Part shown: positions 40,362-49,061 of the stretch, in pieces | Numbering within the stretch: position 1 is the first letter of the stretch | Layout: every line of letters starts with the position of its first letter | Source: Ureibacillus thermophilus | GTDB lineage: Bacteria > Bacillota > Bacilli > Bacillales_A > Planococcaceae | Assembly: GCF_004331915.1 (NCBI RefSeq) | Contig: NZ_CP036528.1 | Location: 1,378,567-1,442,566, forward strand | Length of the DNA stretch: 64,000 nt | Direction of reading: 5' to 3' | Position numbers and translations under genes: made by a program | Notes under the pieces: generated by a model | The model's input: the letters and a program-made list of their open reading frames with translations, nothing else | Told to the model about the DNA's origin: nothing | Database searches by the model: none

Positions 40362-41308
40362 TTATTCTTTTTTCGGTATCTTCTTATTCAATTCAAGAAA
40401 ACGATGCCAGAATAAGTAGTTATCAAGGTATTTCGTTGCTACACCTTGAAACCTATCCATCCACTTTTTCAAACGAGTATGATACCCGTTGACGTGTTGA
40501 ATATGGTAAATTCCTTTCTTTGTATAGACACCTTTACGAACATTAATGGCTTCGTGTTGTAATCCCTTCATCGTAGCGAATTTTTTATAGTTGGTTGCTG
40601 TATCTGTGCATAGCAAAGCAGAGGTGTCAATATGTTTTCCTAACACCTCATCAATTTCCATAGCCGTAACACGACCTCTTCCTACCATTTGGGAAAGGAT
40701 TTGTCCGTTTCTATCGTGTGCAACTACCACACAAATTTGTTCTTTAGAAATGCCACGTTTTTTGGCTACACCGCCACGTTTACGAGCCTTTCTGTGAGCG
40801 ATGAACTTTTTGCCTTTTTCACTTTCTAAAAAGTAAGTTTCATCGCTTTCCACGATTCCCTTTAGTGTTGGATGACCAAGAGAACGAATCGCATATAGAA
40901 TTTTGTGTCGCCAATAAAAGGCAGTTGAAATGTGAATATGAAGTTCTTCCGCTATCTTTGGCAATGTGTAGCCTTTCACCATCATCTCAAAGTATTTCAG
41001 CCATTTATGAGGGTATCTTGTTCCTGACAATGGGCTACCTGTCATATCGTTGAATGACTTCCCACAATCTTTACATAGATACCGTTGGCGAGAACGATAT
41101 CTCCCATTACGTTTAACGGACATACTTCCACAGTGAACACACGCTAATCCTTTAGAAAAGCGAGTTTCACGAACCTCTCTGACCATTTTTGAATGTCGGA
41201 TTTTGGCTCTGGAAACAAGTCCTTTTTAATGGCTCTAAATAATTCCAACTGTTCTTTCTTTGGAAGTGTATAGAAGTCTTGGTAAACATCGTGCCAAGCC
41301 ATTGCCAT
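40362..41308 (-). pseudogene. IS1595-family (ISXO2-like) transposase, frameshifted
   Basis: The main part (41186 to 40362, 274 residues) has a zinc ribbon (CVHCGSMSVKRNGRYR...CKDCGKSF), a helix-turn-helix and the DDE-type ISXO2 domain with ESDETYF, CTDTATNYKKF and a C-terminal HVNGYHTRLKKWMDRF. Upstream on the minus strand the frame from ATG 41308 encodes MAMAWHDVYQDFYTLPKKEQ...SDIQK, which then runs out of frame. Adding one A to the five-A run at 41190-41186 would join the two parts as SDIQKMVREVRETRF. So it looks like a recent one-base loss. Terminal repeats of the element were not found. Confidence 0.75.
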
Positions 41309-41421
41309 ACGGAACACCCTTTCTACCTTTTATGACTCTATTGTACATAATGTCCTATATAGCAACAATCTATACGAAAATAGCCAAAATTAAAAATCGT
41401 TAGGTCTTTTTGGCATACCAA

Positions 41422-41471
41422 AATTTAGTTGTAGTTGTGAGGGGGTACCCCCTCACAACTACAACTAAATT
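41422..41471. repeat. Perfect 50-bp palindrome
   Basis: 25 bases from 41422 (aatttagttgtagttgtgag...) are followed by their exact reverse complement, centred on GGTACC between 41446 and 41447. It lies in noncoding DNA upstream of the IS1595 remnant. There is no T run that would make it an ordinary terminator. Confidence 0.9.
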
Positions 41472-41516
41472 AAAAACATATACAAATTAATAAAATATAC
41501 TTGACTGATCGAAAGA

Positions 41517-41731
41517 AGAGGCTGGGACATAAACAAAAAATTAAAGGGGCAGTTGAAAGAGTTTTGATAAAAAATTGAACTAACGAAAAATTGATTGGAG
41601 TGACGGGGCGACTCCTGCGACGAGCCCTCTCGAGACCACGAGGAGCGAAGGAATGAATCAGAGGAGAGTCTAGCCGGGCCCGCGGAAAGAGTCCCCCGAA
41701 CGGAAATCAATTTTTAATAACATATCAAAAA
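41517..41731 (+). repeat. Intergenic repeat with IS1182-like left end
   Basis: Starts with agaggctgggacataaac, a near copy of the IS1182 terminal repeat at 41732. Its core (41586-41715) is bounded by an 11-bp inverted repeat AAAAATTGATT / AATCAATTTTT and is GC-rich against the AT-rich surroundings (gacggggcgactcctgcgacg). A partial second copy lies inverted at 17974-18045. It codes for nothing I recognise; it resembles the dispersed palindromic repeats of Bacillales. Confidence 0.75.
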
Positions 41732-41747
41732 AGAGGCTGGGACAAAA

Positions 41748-43409
41748 CTAGCTTCTAGATAGGAAAAAGGAGAATTTGAGCCAACTCAAATTCTCCTTTT
41801 TCCATTTATCCCCATTATTTTTGGTTAGTTGATCTTTGTTGGCCGTGTATTTTCGTAAATTCACGGCCATTAAGGCAATGCCCATTTCATTTTCCACTTT
41901 CGATTTTCCTCGAACGGAAAATCGAGTGAAACGCAAATTAGCCTTCAAGAATCCAAAAACTGGTTCTACGTCTATTTTACGTTGACGGAAAATAGAACCA
42001 GCTTTTTCTTCTGAAAGCTTCGCTCTTACATATTCTTTTTGTTGTTCCCATTTTTCATTCACCATGACCTTTCGGTGATTGCCTTCCTTTGCTTTTGTAC
42101 ATGATGAACGAAATGGACATCCTGAACAGTTTTCACATTCATAGATTTTCAATTCTCGTTTGAAACCGGTCTTATCTGTACGTACAGAACGATAACGGAA
42201 GGTTACTCGCTGCTGATTTGGACAAATGTAGGTATCACTTTCTTCGTCGTACATCCAATTGTCTGGATGAAATGGATTTTGTTTATATTTCTTCTTTTGT
42301 TCTTTCTCATACATGGTATATGGAATGAGTGCCTCACATTTTCGATTCGAAAGGATGTCTTCATAGTTTTGTTCACTACCATAACCAGCATCTGCGACAA
42401 TATACTTTGGCAACGGAAAATAATCCTTTTCTATCTTATTCAAGAACGGAATTAATGTACGTGTATCAGTAGGATTTGGAAAGATGCTATAAGCTAGTGC
42501 GTATTGACCTTCTGTTGCGATTTGTACATTGTATCCAGCTTTCAATTGACCGTTTTTCATATAGTCGTCTTTCATTCGCATGAACGTTGCATCTTGATCT
42601 GTTTTGGAATAACTGTTCCGTTCCCCCAAGATGTCCAAGTCTTTTTGGTATTTTTGTTTTCGTAGAATGAAGTCTATTAATTGTTTGTACGCTTGTTTTG
42701 GATATTTTCGTTCGCTTCTTAATGCTTTTCGTTCTGTGGCATCGGGCGATGTTTCTATCTTTTGGTCATATTCCTTAATGACTTCATCGACTTGTTGCAC
42801 CATTTGAGCGAGTTCTTCAACGGACAGTTCTCCCTCATTTTCCCGCTCCATTTCAGGGATGATTTCTTTTTCTAATAGTTCGTTGTATAACTGATTGGAC
42901 TTTTCAATTAAGTTTTGGTTGTATTTTTCAATGGATTTCTTCCATACGAAAGTAAATTTATTGGCATTCGCTTCAATCTTCGTACCATCGATAAAAATGG
43001 CTTCTTGATCGATTAACTTTTCTTCCACCAGTTGGCAACGGAATTGGACAAAACATTGACGAATTAATTCTTTTACTTCCGGATGCACACGAAAACGATT
43101 GATCGTCCGATAACTTGGTTCATATCCTTGTGCCAACCACATCATTCGTATACTGTCCTTTAATAGCGCTTCAATTTTTCGACCTGAAAAGACAGACTGC
43201 GAATAGGCACACAAAATAATTTTTAGCATCATGCGTGGATGATAAGCAGGACAACCTGTATTTCGAAGAAACGGCTGGAAGGCTTCATCTGGAATACTTT
43301 CAACTAAATGGTGAATGTGGAAGGCAATATCATTTTCTTGTAATTTTATTTCTAAATCTAGAGGCAAAAGCTTTGACATGTGTTGAATCAATAAAGGCAA
43401 CAGATGCAT
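41748..43409 (-). CDS. IS1182-family transposase (complete relative B)
   Basis: 553 residues as read; the recognisable protein begins near MSKLLPLDLEIKLQENDIAF (43379). The N-terminal DUF772-type domain reads HPRMMLKIILCAYSQSVFSGRKIEALL. The DDE catalytic residues are suggested by FIDGTKIEANANK, IVADAGYGSEQ and VEPVFGFLKANLRFTRFS; a Cys-rich insert (CENCSGCPFRSSC) precedes the last. The stop codon lies within the terminal repeat, and the last residues are encoded by the hairpin at 41762-41803. It could still be functional if the original start is replaced by the ATG at 43409 or 43379, but no ribosome site is seen there. Confidence 0.75.
   Translation of the reverse strand: MHLLPLLIQHMSKLLPLDLEIKLQENDIAFHIHHLVESIPDEAFQPFLRNTGCPAYHPRMMLKIILCAYSQSVFSGRKIEALLKDSIRMMWLAQGYEPSYRTINRFRVHPEVKELIRQCFVQFRCQLVEEKLIDQEAIFIDGTKIEANANKFTFVWKKSIEKYNQNLIEKSNQLYNELLEKEIIPEMERENEGELSVEELAQMVQQVDEVIKEYDQKIETSPDATERKALRSERKYPKQAYKQLIDFILRKQKYQKDLDILGERNSYSKTDQDATFMRMKDDYMKNGQLKAGYNVQIATEGQYALAYSIFPNPTDTRTLIPFLNKIEKDYFPLPKYIVADAGYGSEQNYEDILSNRKCEALIPYTMYEKEQKKKYKQNPFHPDNWMYDEESDTYICPNQQRVTFRYRSVRTDKTGFKRELKIYECENCSGCPFRSSCTKAKEGNHRKVMVNEKWEQQKEYVRAKLSEEKAGSIFRQRKIDVEPVFGFLKANLRFTRFSVRGKSKVENEMGIALMAVNLRKYTANKDQLTKNNGDKWKKENLSWLKFSFFLSRS
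41762..41803 (-). terminator. 19-bp perfect hairpin at the left end of the IS1182 element
   Basis: Arms 41762-41780 and 41785-41803 with a 4-base loop. It overlaps the last codons of the minus-strand transposase. It may end transposase transcription or block read-in from outside; IS1182 elements often carry such hairpins. Confidence 0.65.
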
Positions 43410-43827
43410 CCACTAATCCTTTATTCATCGCTTCTTTTAAAATACGATAAAAAATCTGTTCAAATAAATCAGTACCTTGAAAACGACGAACATAATTCTT
43501 GCCGAACGTTGAAAAATGAGGAATTTTCTCTGTGAAACCATATCCTAAGAACCATCGATACGCCACGTTGGTTTCAATTTCTTTGATCGTTTGACGCATG
43601 GATCGAATACCAAATAAATACTGCACAAAGACCATTTTAATGAGCACAACAGGATCAATACTAGGCCTTCCGTTATCTAGGCAATAGGTATCTTTGACAA
43701 GATCGTAAATAAAATCAAAGTCTATGGCTTGTTCAATCTTCCTTACCAAATGATCTTCTGGAACCAATTGATCAAGAGCCACCATTTCCAATTGATTTCG
43801 ATTATTGTCTGTACGCTTCGATAACAT
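43330..43827 (-). pseudogene. N-terminal fragment of a second IS1182-family transposase (relative A)
   Basis: 165 codons from ATG 43827, beginning MLSKRTDNNRNQLEMVALDQLVPEDHLVRK, with its own DUF772-type domain (DPVVLIKMVFVQYLFGIRSMRQTIKEIE) and first catalytic Asp (AFIDSTHVKAFA). It then breaks off: the following DNA is the start of relative B in another frame, and this frame ends after SRFRNKITRK. The two N-termini can be aligned to each other, so they are duplicates of the same domain, not halves of one protein. The promoter side (TATAAT at about 43867) and right terminal repeat belong to relative A. Confidence 0.8.
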
Positions 43828-43980
43828 CCTAAATTTCCCCCGTTAACCAAGAATTCTATCCCTATTATACAAAAAAAGCCTGTAGATTTGGCCACTAGTT
43901 AGGGACTTTGTCTACAAGCTGAAAAAAACATCATTTCTCCTTGGAGAAAATGATGTTTTTTTAGATTTGTCCCAACCTCT

Positions 43981-44408
43981 ACTATTTATGGCGTAAATTC
44001 TATGAATGATCAATTTTTTTAACTCATTTTTTATCAAAATAGTTATATCAATATATTATTAGGATTGTACAAGTTTAAAATCTAAATCGATTATCCAACA
44101 AATTCTTTCTACTTATTTTTCACTATATGAATAGTTAAAATATACTTTTTAGAACTATATGATTATTTTTTTTTATCTATAATAGTATTTGCAATATAAA
44201 ATGTTGGGAGGATTATTGTCGAACTATCACTTTTGGTATTGGAAAATGTATTTTTTACAAAATTATTGTTGAAAAATTGATTCGGAATGACTATTAAAAA
44301 GTACCAAAAGACGATAGACACTGAGAATTATCTTCTTTACAATTGATACTAGTATTGAGTAAGTATTTAAGGAATCTTACAACAATGGAAAATAAAGGGG
44401 GGGACGGT
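43981..44408 (+). promoter_or_regulatory. AT-rich region upstream of the flagellar operon, with candidate promoters
   Basis: 428 bases without a gene. The best SigA-type match is TTGAAA at 44269-44274, a 17-base spacer and TATTAA at 44292-44297, giving a leader of about 105 bases to flgB. A perfect TATAAT at 44178-44183 lacks a -35. A weak SigD-like GACGATAG occurs at 44310-44317 but with poor spacing to TAAA. A possible 18-codon leader frame (TTG 44216 to 44272) follows a gggagg site. The rest is plain AT-rich sequence, possibly operator DNA for CodY or other regulators, which I could not resolve. Confidence 0.45.
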
Positions 44409-44801
44409 ATGAATTTGTTTGACGGAGCTATAAGCAATTTAGAATATGGATTAAAATACGCAACCTTGAAAAATAAAACTATTGCCCATAATATTGCTAA
44501 TGTCGATACTCCCAACTACAAGGCAAAAGATGTAAGTTTTAAACAACTATTGGCAGAAGAAAATGAAAAACAAATCAGTGCTTACAGAACAGATGAAAGG
44601 CATTTTGATTTCGTTATAAAACAAACGGCTCCTTCTGTTTATAGTTATGAAAACTTCCAATATCGCCATAACGGAAACGGTGTAGATATAGATAAGGAAA
44701 TGTCGGAGTTGGCTAAAAATACGATTTATTACAATTCGCTCATCGATCGTATAAATGGTAAATTTCAAACGCTTAATACGGTCATTAAAGGAGGGAAATA
44801 A
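44409..44801 (+). CDS. flgB: Flagellar basal body rod protein FlgB
   Basis: 130 residues from MNLFDGAISNLEYGLKYATLKNK with the rod signature AHNIANVDTPNYKAKDV. It is the proximal rod component, first gene of the fla/che operon. ATG 44409 is chosen after an aaagggggg site; the frame upstream to 44343 has no homolog support. flgC follows two bases after the stop. Confidence 0.96.
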   Translation: MNLFDGAISNLEYGLKYATLKNKTIAHNIANVDTPNYKAKDVSFKQLLAEENEKQISAYRTDERHFDFVIKQTAPSVYSYENFQYRHNGNGVDIDKEMSELAKNTIYYNSLIDRINGKFQTLNTVIKGGK

Positions 44802-44803
44802 AG

Positions 44804-45259
44804 ATGTCAATATTTTCTAGCATGAATACAACTACTTCCGCTTTAACGGCGCAACGCTTGCGTATGGATGTTATTTCTTCCAATATTGCTAATGTTGATA
44901 CAACTCGCGCAAAACAAGTAAATGGCGAATGGGAACCATACCGTCGTAAAAGCGTAACCCTCACTGCCAATGAAGGAAAGTTTTCATCCTTTTTGAATAA
45001 AGCGATGGGAAAAAGAGAAGGTGTTGGAAATGGTGTAAAGGTAACAAAAATCCAGGAAGATACTGAAACACCATTTAAACTCGTTTATGATCCAACCCAC
45101 CCAGATGCCAACGAGGACGGATACGTAGAAATGCCGAATGTGGATTTATTAAAAGAAATGGTGGATTTAATTTCCGCATCTCGTTCCTATGAGGCGAATG
45201 TGACAGTGTTAAACGCCAATAAAGCGATGTTGATGAAAGCCCTAGAAATAGGTAAATAA
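44804..45259 (+). CDS. flgC: Flagellar basal body rod protein FlgC
   Basis: 151 residues. The N-terminal rod motif SSNIANVDTTRAKQVNGEWEPYRRK and the C-terminal EMVDLISASRSYEANVTVLNANKAMLMKALEIGK are typical of the FlgBC family, whose terminal heptads form the rod coiled coil. It is exported by the flagellar type III apparatus encoded further down the operon. Confidence 0.97.
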   Translation: MSIFSSMNTTTSALTAQRLRMDVISSNIANVDTTRAKQVNGEWEPYRRKSVTLTANEGKFSSFLNKAMGKREGVGNGVKVTKIQEDTETPFKLVYDPTHPDANEDGYVEMPNVDLLKEMVDLISASRSYEANVTVLNANKAMLMKALEIGK

Positions 45260-45279
45260 AACGAAAGGGATGAAATAAC

Positions 45280-45591
45280 ATGGCGATCAATGCTGCAAAC
45301 TTTTCCACCGCGGTTCAATCTTTGAACAGTGGAAAAGATATTTCCAATAAACAAACACCTATTGAAGCGCAGAAAAGTTTCGCAAATACATTAAAAGAAG
45401 CAATCAACAAAGTAAACGATTATCAGATGCAATCAGACAAACTTACAAATAGGCTAATACAAGGTGATCATGTTGAATTGCATGAAGTGATGATTGCGGC
45501 GCAAAAAGCTAGCATTACGCTGAATGCTACAGTCGAAATTCGAAATAAAGTAATTGAAGCTTATCAAGAAATTATGCGAATGACTGTATAA
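45280..45591 (+). CDS. fliE: Flagellar hook-basal body protein FliE
   Basis: 103 residues. The C-terminal helix region LTNRLIQGDHVELHEVMIAAQKASITLNATVEIRNKVIEAYQEIMRM carries the FliE signature. FliE joins the MS ring to the rod and is needed for export of rod proteins. It lies between flgC and fliF as in all Bacillales; the ribosome site is aaaggga. Confidence 0.96.
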   Translation: MAINAANFSTAVQSLNSGKDISNKQTPIEAQKSFANTLKEAINKVNDYQMQSDKLTNRLIQGDHVELHEVMIAAQKASITLNATVEIRNKVIEAYQEIMRMTV

Positions 45592-45651
45592 TCTGCGGTT
45601 ACCAATGGAATATAAATTGTTAGTGTATTCAATAGTACCGGAGGATTTATA

Positions 45652-47238
45652 ATGAATGATCGACTTAAAAAAATAAAAACCGACACTATCAACTTTTGGA
45701 AAAGTCGGACTAAACGACAAAAGGGTGCAATGATTGGAACTTTAATAGGAGTTATTGCGATAGCTGCTATTATTACATACTTCGCCACTCGAACAAAGAT
45801 GGTTCCATTGTTTACCGAACTATCTGCAAAAGAAGCTGGAGAAATTGCAGAAATTTTAAGTTCTCAAGGAGTTACATATGAAATTGCTTCAGGCGGGACG
45901 AATATATTAGTTCCGGAAGAACAGGTGGATGATATTAAAATTTCATTAGCTGCACAAGGTTACCCAGGATCTGGCGATATTAGTACGACATTTTTTACAG
46001 AAAACGCTGGATTTGGCATGACGGATAATGAATTTAACGTCATCAAACAAGCAGCCCTTGAAACGGAGCTAGAAAATCTCATTAAGAAAATTGATGGGGT
46101 AAAAGATGCAAATGTGATGCTCTCTTTGCCGGAAAAAGGGGTATTCATTAACCAAAATACAGAGGATCAAGCTTCAGCAGCTGTCGTTATACATACTGAA
46201 CCAGGATATAAATTTACAGAAGAACAAATCAAGACTCTCTATAACCTAGTTGCGAAAAGTGTTCCAAATTTGAGCACAGATAATATTACAATTTCCAATC
46301 AATATTCTGAATACTATGACTTAGAATCTGCATCTGGCGGTTCTATCAACACGGTGGAAGGTCAGATGAACGTGAAGAAATCTATAGAGCGTGACTTAGA
46401 ACGTCAAGTACATAAAATGCTCGGAACAATGATGGGTCAAGATAAAGTTGTAGTATCCGTTACAACAGATATTGACTTTAAGCAAGAAAACCGAGAAGAG
46501 AATTTAGTTGAGCCAGTAGACGAAGAAAATATGGCTGGCATTGAAATCAGCGCCCAACGGATTACAGAAACATATTCTGGAATGGATGGAGCTACTGGAC
46601 CAACGGAATTAGGTGATGCAACAGATAATGCAACAGGATATCAAGAAGTAACTAGCGGTAATGGCGATTATGAACGAATCGAAGAAACAATCAATAACGA
46701 AGTCAATCGCATTAACCGGGTTATTCAAGAAAGTCCTTATAAAATTCGAGATATAGGAATTCAAGTCATGGTTGAACCACCTGTTCCGGATGATCCAACA
46801 TCACTTTCTGATACGGTTGTTGATGATATTGAACAAATTTTATCTACAATTGTTCGCACTTCCATCGATAAAGAAGCTGCTGGTGAATTAACGGATGAGG
46901 ATATTGAAAATAAAATTGTTGTTTCTGTACAACAGTTTTATGGAAATGATGCATCAAAAATTGAAGAAACACCAGTGATTCCATGGTGGATTTGGGTTGT
47001 TGGAGGTATTTTAGCAGCAGCCATTATTCTTCTAGTTGTATACATTATTCGTTCAAGAAGACAACGTGAAGAAGAAGAAATAGAAATTATTGAAGAGCAA
47101 AAAGAAATACTTGTGGATGATATTACGGAAGAAAAAGAAACAGAAACAACAGTCCGACGTAAGCAACTTGAAAAAATGGCAAAAGAAAAACCGGAAGACT
47201 TTGCAAAATTGTTGCGTACATGGATTTCTGAAGATTAA
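45652..47238 (+). CDS. fliF: Flagellar MS-ring protein FliF
   Basis: 528 residues. Two membrane segments, near residues 25-45 (AMIGTLIGVIAIAAIITYFA) and 445-465 (WWIWVVGGILAAAIILLVVYII), flank the periplasm-side ring-building domains, including the secretin-like motif region NVMLSLPEKGVF. The C-terminal tail (LRTWISED) binds FliG. The gene has a ggagg site. FliF forms the base on which the rotor and export gate assemble. Confidence 0.97.
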   Translation: MNDRLKKIKTDTINFWKSRTKRQKGAMIGTLIGVIAIAAIITYFATRTKMVPLFTELSAKEAGEIAEILSSQGVTYEIASGGTNILVPEEQVDDIKISLAAQGYPGSGDISTTFFTENAGFGMTDNEFNVIKQAALETELENLIKKIDGVKDANVMLSLPEKGVFINQNTEDQASAAVVIHTEPGYKFTEEQIKTLYNLVAKSVPNLSTDNITISNQYSEYYDLESASGGSINTVEGQMNVKKSIERDLERQVHKMLGTMMGQDKVVVSVTTDIDFKQENREENLVEPVDEENMAGIEISAQRITETYSGMDGATGPTELGDATDNATGYQEVTSGNGDYERIEETINNEVNRINRVIQESPYKIRDIGIQVMVEPPVPDDPTSLSDTVVDDIEQILSTIVRTSIDKEAAGELTDEDIENKIVVSVQQFYGNDASKIEETPVIPWWIWVVGGILAAAIILLVVYIIRSRRQREEEEIEIIEEQKEILVDDITEEKETETTVRRKQLEKMAKEKPEDFAKLLRTWISED

Positions 47239-47256
47239 CGGATTGGGGGTTCGACT

Positions 47257-48270
47257 GTGTCTAAGAAAGAAAGAAGGTTAACTGGAAAACAAAAAGCTGC
47301 ATTGCTTTTAATTTCAATGGGTCCGGAAGTTTCTGCCAATGTCTATAAACATTTAACAGAGGAAGAAATCGAACGGCTTACCCTTGAAATTTCAGCAGTG
47401 AAAAAAGTTGAACCTGAGGTAAAAGAACAGATCATAGAAGAATTTCATAATATTGCTCTAGCACAAGACTATATTTCACAAGGTGGGATCGGCTATGCTA
47501 AAACCATCTTGGAAAAGGCGTTAGGTCCAGAACAAGCTCAAAACATCATCAATCGCTTGACCTCTTCATTGCAAGTGCGACCTTTCGACTTTGCTCGAAA
47601 AGCCGATCCATCTCAAATTCTAAACTTTATTCAAAATGAGCATCCTCAAACGATTGCGCTCATTTTATCCTATTTAGAGCCTCACCAAGCAGGCGTCATC
47701 TTATCTTCTTTGCCGCAGGAATTGCAGGCAGATATTGCAAGAAGAATTGCTACCATGGAATCAACATCGCCAGAGGTAATAAGTGAAATTGAAGCTGTTT
47801 TAGAAAGAAAATTATCATCTACTTTTACCCAAGATTACACCGAAACGGGCGGCATCGATGCAGTGGTAGAAGTATTGAATGGTGTGGATCGACAAACAGA
47901 AAAAACGATTCTCGACGCTTTGGAAATTCAAGATCCAGAGTTGGCTGAGGAAATCAAAAAACGCATGTTTGTATTTGAAGATATCGTAACGCTTGATAAT
48001 CGTTCTATCCAGCGTGTTATACGTGAATGTGACAATGAAGATTTGCTGCTTTCAATGAAAGTAAGCAGCGATGAAGTGAAAGAAATTTTATTCCGCAACA
48101 TGTCGCAGCGTATGGCCGAAACATTTAGAGAAGAATTGCAAATTATGGGTCCTGTCCGCTTGCGTGATGTAGAAGAAGCGCAATCAAGAATTGTTTCAAT
48201 CATTCGTCGTTTAGAGGAAGCAGGAGAAATCATAATTGCTCGAGGTGGAGGAGATGACGTCATTGTCTAA
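47257..48270 (+). CDS. fliG: Flagellar motor switch protein FliG
   Basis: 337 residues from a GTG start after a gggggtt site. Domains: N-terminal FliF-binding (LTGKQKAALLLISMGPE), middle with the EHPQT motif (NEHPQTIALILSYLEP) and a C-terminal domain whose charged helix contacts the stator (VSSDEVKEILFRNMSQRMAETFREELQIMG). It transmits torque to the rotor. It overlaps fliH by 17 bases. Confidence 0.97.
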   Translation: MSKKERRLTGKQKAALLLISMGPEVSANVYKHLTEEEIERLTLEISAVKKVEPEVKEQIIEEFHNIALAQDYISQGGIGYAKTILEKALGPEQAQNIINRLTSSLQVRPFDFARKADPSQILNFIQNEHPQTIALILSYLEPHQAGVILSSLPQELQADIARRIATMESTSPEVISEIEAVLERKLSSTFTQDYTETGGIDAVVEVLNGVDRQTEKTILDALEIQDPELAEEIKKRMFVFEDIVTLDNRSIQRVIRECDNEDLLLSMKVSSDEVKEILFRNMSQRMAETFREELQIMGPVRLRDVEEAQSRIVSIIRRLEEAGEIIIARGGGDDVIV

Positions 48271-49057
48271 GATTATCCGTTCGAGCGAAGCAATAGAAAA
48301 AAAGGATGGGGCGGTTAGAATTGAAATTCGTAATTTATTTACTACACAATTTGCTACCGATAATCTAGATGTTGTAGACGGAGAAGAGCAAAACCTTTCA
48401 TTAGATGATATGCTTCAAGAACGAGAGCGCATTCTGAGAGAAACAGATCAAGAAATCAATGCAAAGCGGGAAGAATTCGAACAGTACCGCCAAGCCGAGT
48501 TGGAGAAAATCGAAAGGTTAAAGCAACAATGGGAAGAAGAAAAGATTCTTCTTCAAAAGGAAGCGTATGATGAGGGATTCCAACAAGGCTACGAAGAAGG
48601 TATGAAAAAAGCCTTGGCTGATATGGAAAATACTTTGAAACTTGCAAATCGAACAGTAGAGAATGCAAGTATCAATGCTCAAAAATATATTGAAGAACAG
48701 GAACACGTCATTTTAGATTTAGCGTTGAAATCAGCAGAAAAAATCATCGGTGCATCTATTGAAAAAGACGAAAATTTATTCCTTTCGATTGTTCGCCGCG
48801 GGTTGAAAGAAGCGCGGGAAAGCAAGGAAATTAAGCTTTATGTGCCCCCAAAATATTATCAGTTAGTTAGTGATAACCGTGATGAACTTGCGGTAATGTT
48901 CCCACCAGATATTCCGTTTTGTATCTTTGTTAATGAAGATATGGATGATTTGGATGCTTATATTGAAACAAATCACGGTAGGATTGTTTTATCTATTGAT
49001 GAACAATTGAAAGAATTACGTTTAAAGCTTAGCGAAATTTTAGAAAGTAGGGACTAA
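48254..49057 (+). CDS. fliH: Flagellar assembly protein FliH
   Basis: 267 residues from ATG 48254 (ggtggagg site). A long charged coiled coil (about 60-130) carries the GxxxG-like EGFQQGYEEGMKKA stretch, followed by the globular domain LDLALKSAEKIIG...VPPKYYQLV. FliH holds FliI as a dimer and links it to the C ring. Its start lies inside the end of fliG, indicating coupled translation. Confidence 0.94.
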   Translation: MTSLSKIIRSSEAIEKKDGAVRIEIRNLFTTQFATDNLDVVDGEEQNLSLDDMLQERERILRETDQEINAKREEFEQYRQAELEKIERLKQQWEEEKILLQKEAYDEGFQQGYEEGMKKALADMENTLKLANRTVENASINAQKYIEEQEHVILDLALKSAEKIIGASIEKDENLFLSIVRRGLKEARESKEIKLYVPPKYYQLVSDNRDELAVMFPPDIPFCIFVNEDMDDLDAYIETNHGRIVLSIDEQLKELRLKLSEILESRD

Positions 49058-49061
49058 TTTT

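Larger units (their letters stand above)
41732..43980 (-). mobile_element. Chimeric IS1182-family insertion sequence
   Basis: Bounded by 18-base terminal inverted repeats: agaggctgggacaaaact at 41732-41749 and, on the other strand, agaggttgggacaaatct at 43980-43963 (15 of 18 match). The transposase lies on the minus strand in two overlapping frames that come from two different IS1182 relatives. A 19-bp perfect hairpin (41762-41803) lies inside the left end and another imperfect one (43922-43962) inside the right end. No target-site duplication is evident, which fits a recombinant. Confidence 0.8.

Noticed and set aside
40591-41053. Plus-strand frames within the IS1595 transposase
   Set aside because: Antisense shadows of the transposase with no start signals or recognisable domains.
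43330-43409. Programmed frameshift joining the two IS1182 frames into one transposase
   Set aside because: Both frames carry the same N-terminal domain, so a shift would give a duplicated domain; recombination explains it better.
44289-44320. SigD promoter before flgB (TAAA ... GACGATAG)
   Set aside because: The spacer is 11 bases instead of about 15 and the -10 has two mismatches to GCCGATAT; kept only as a remark.
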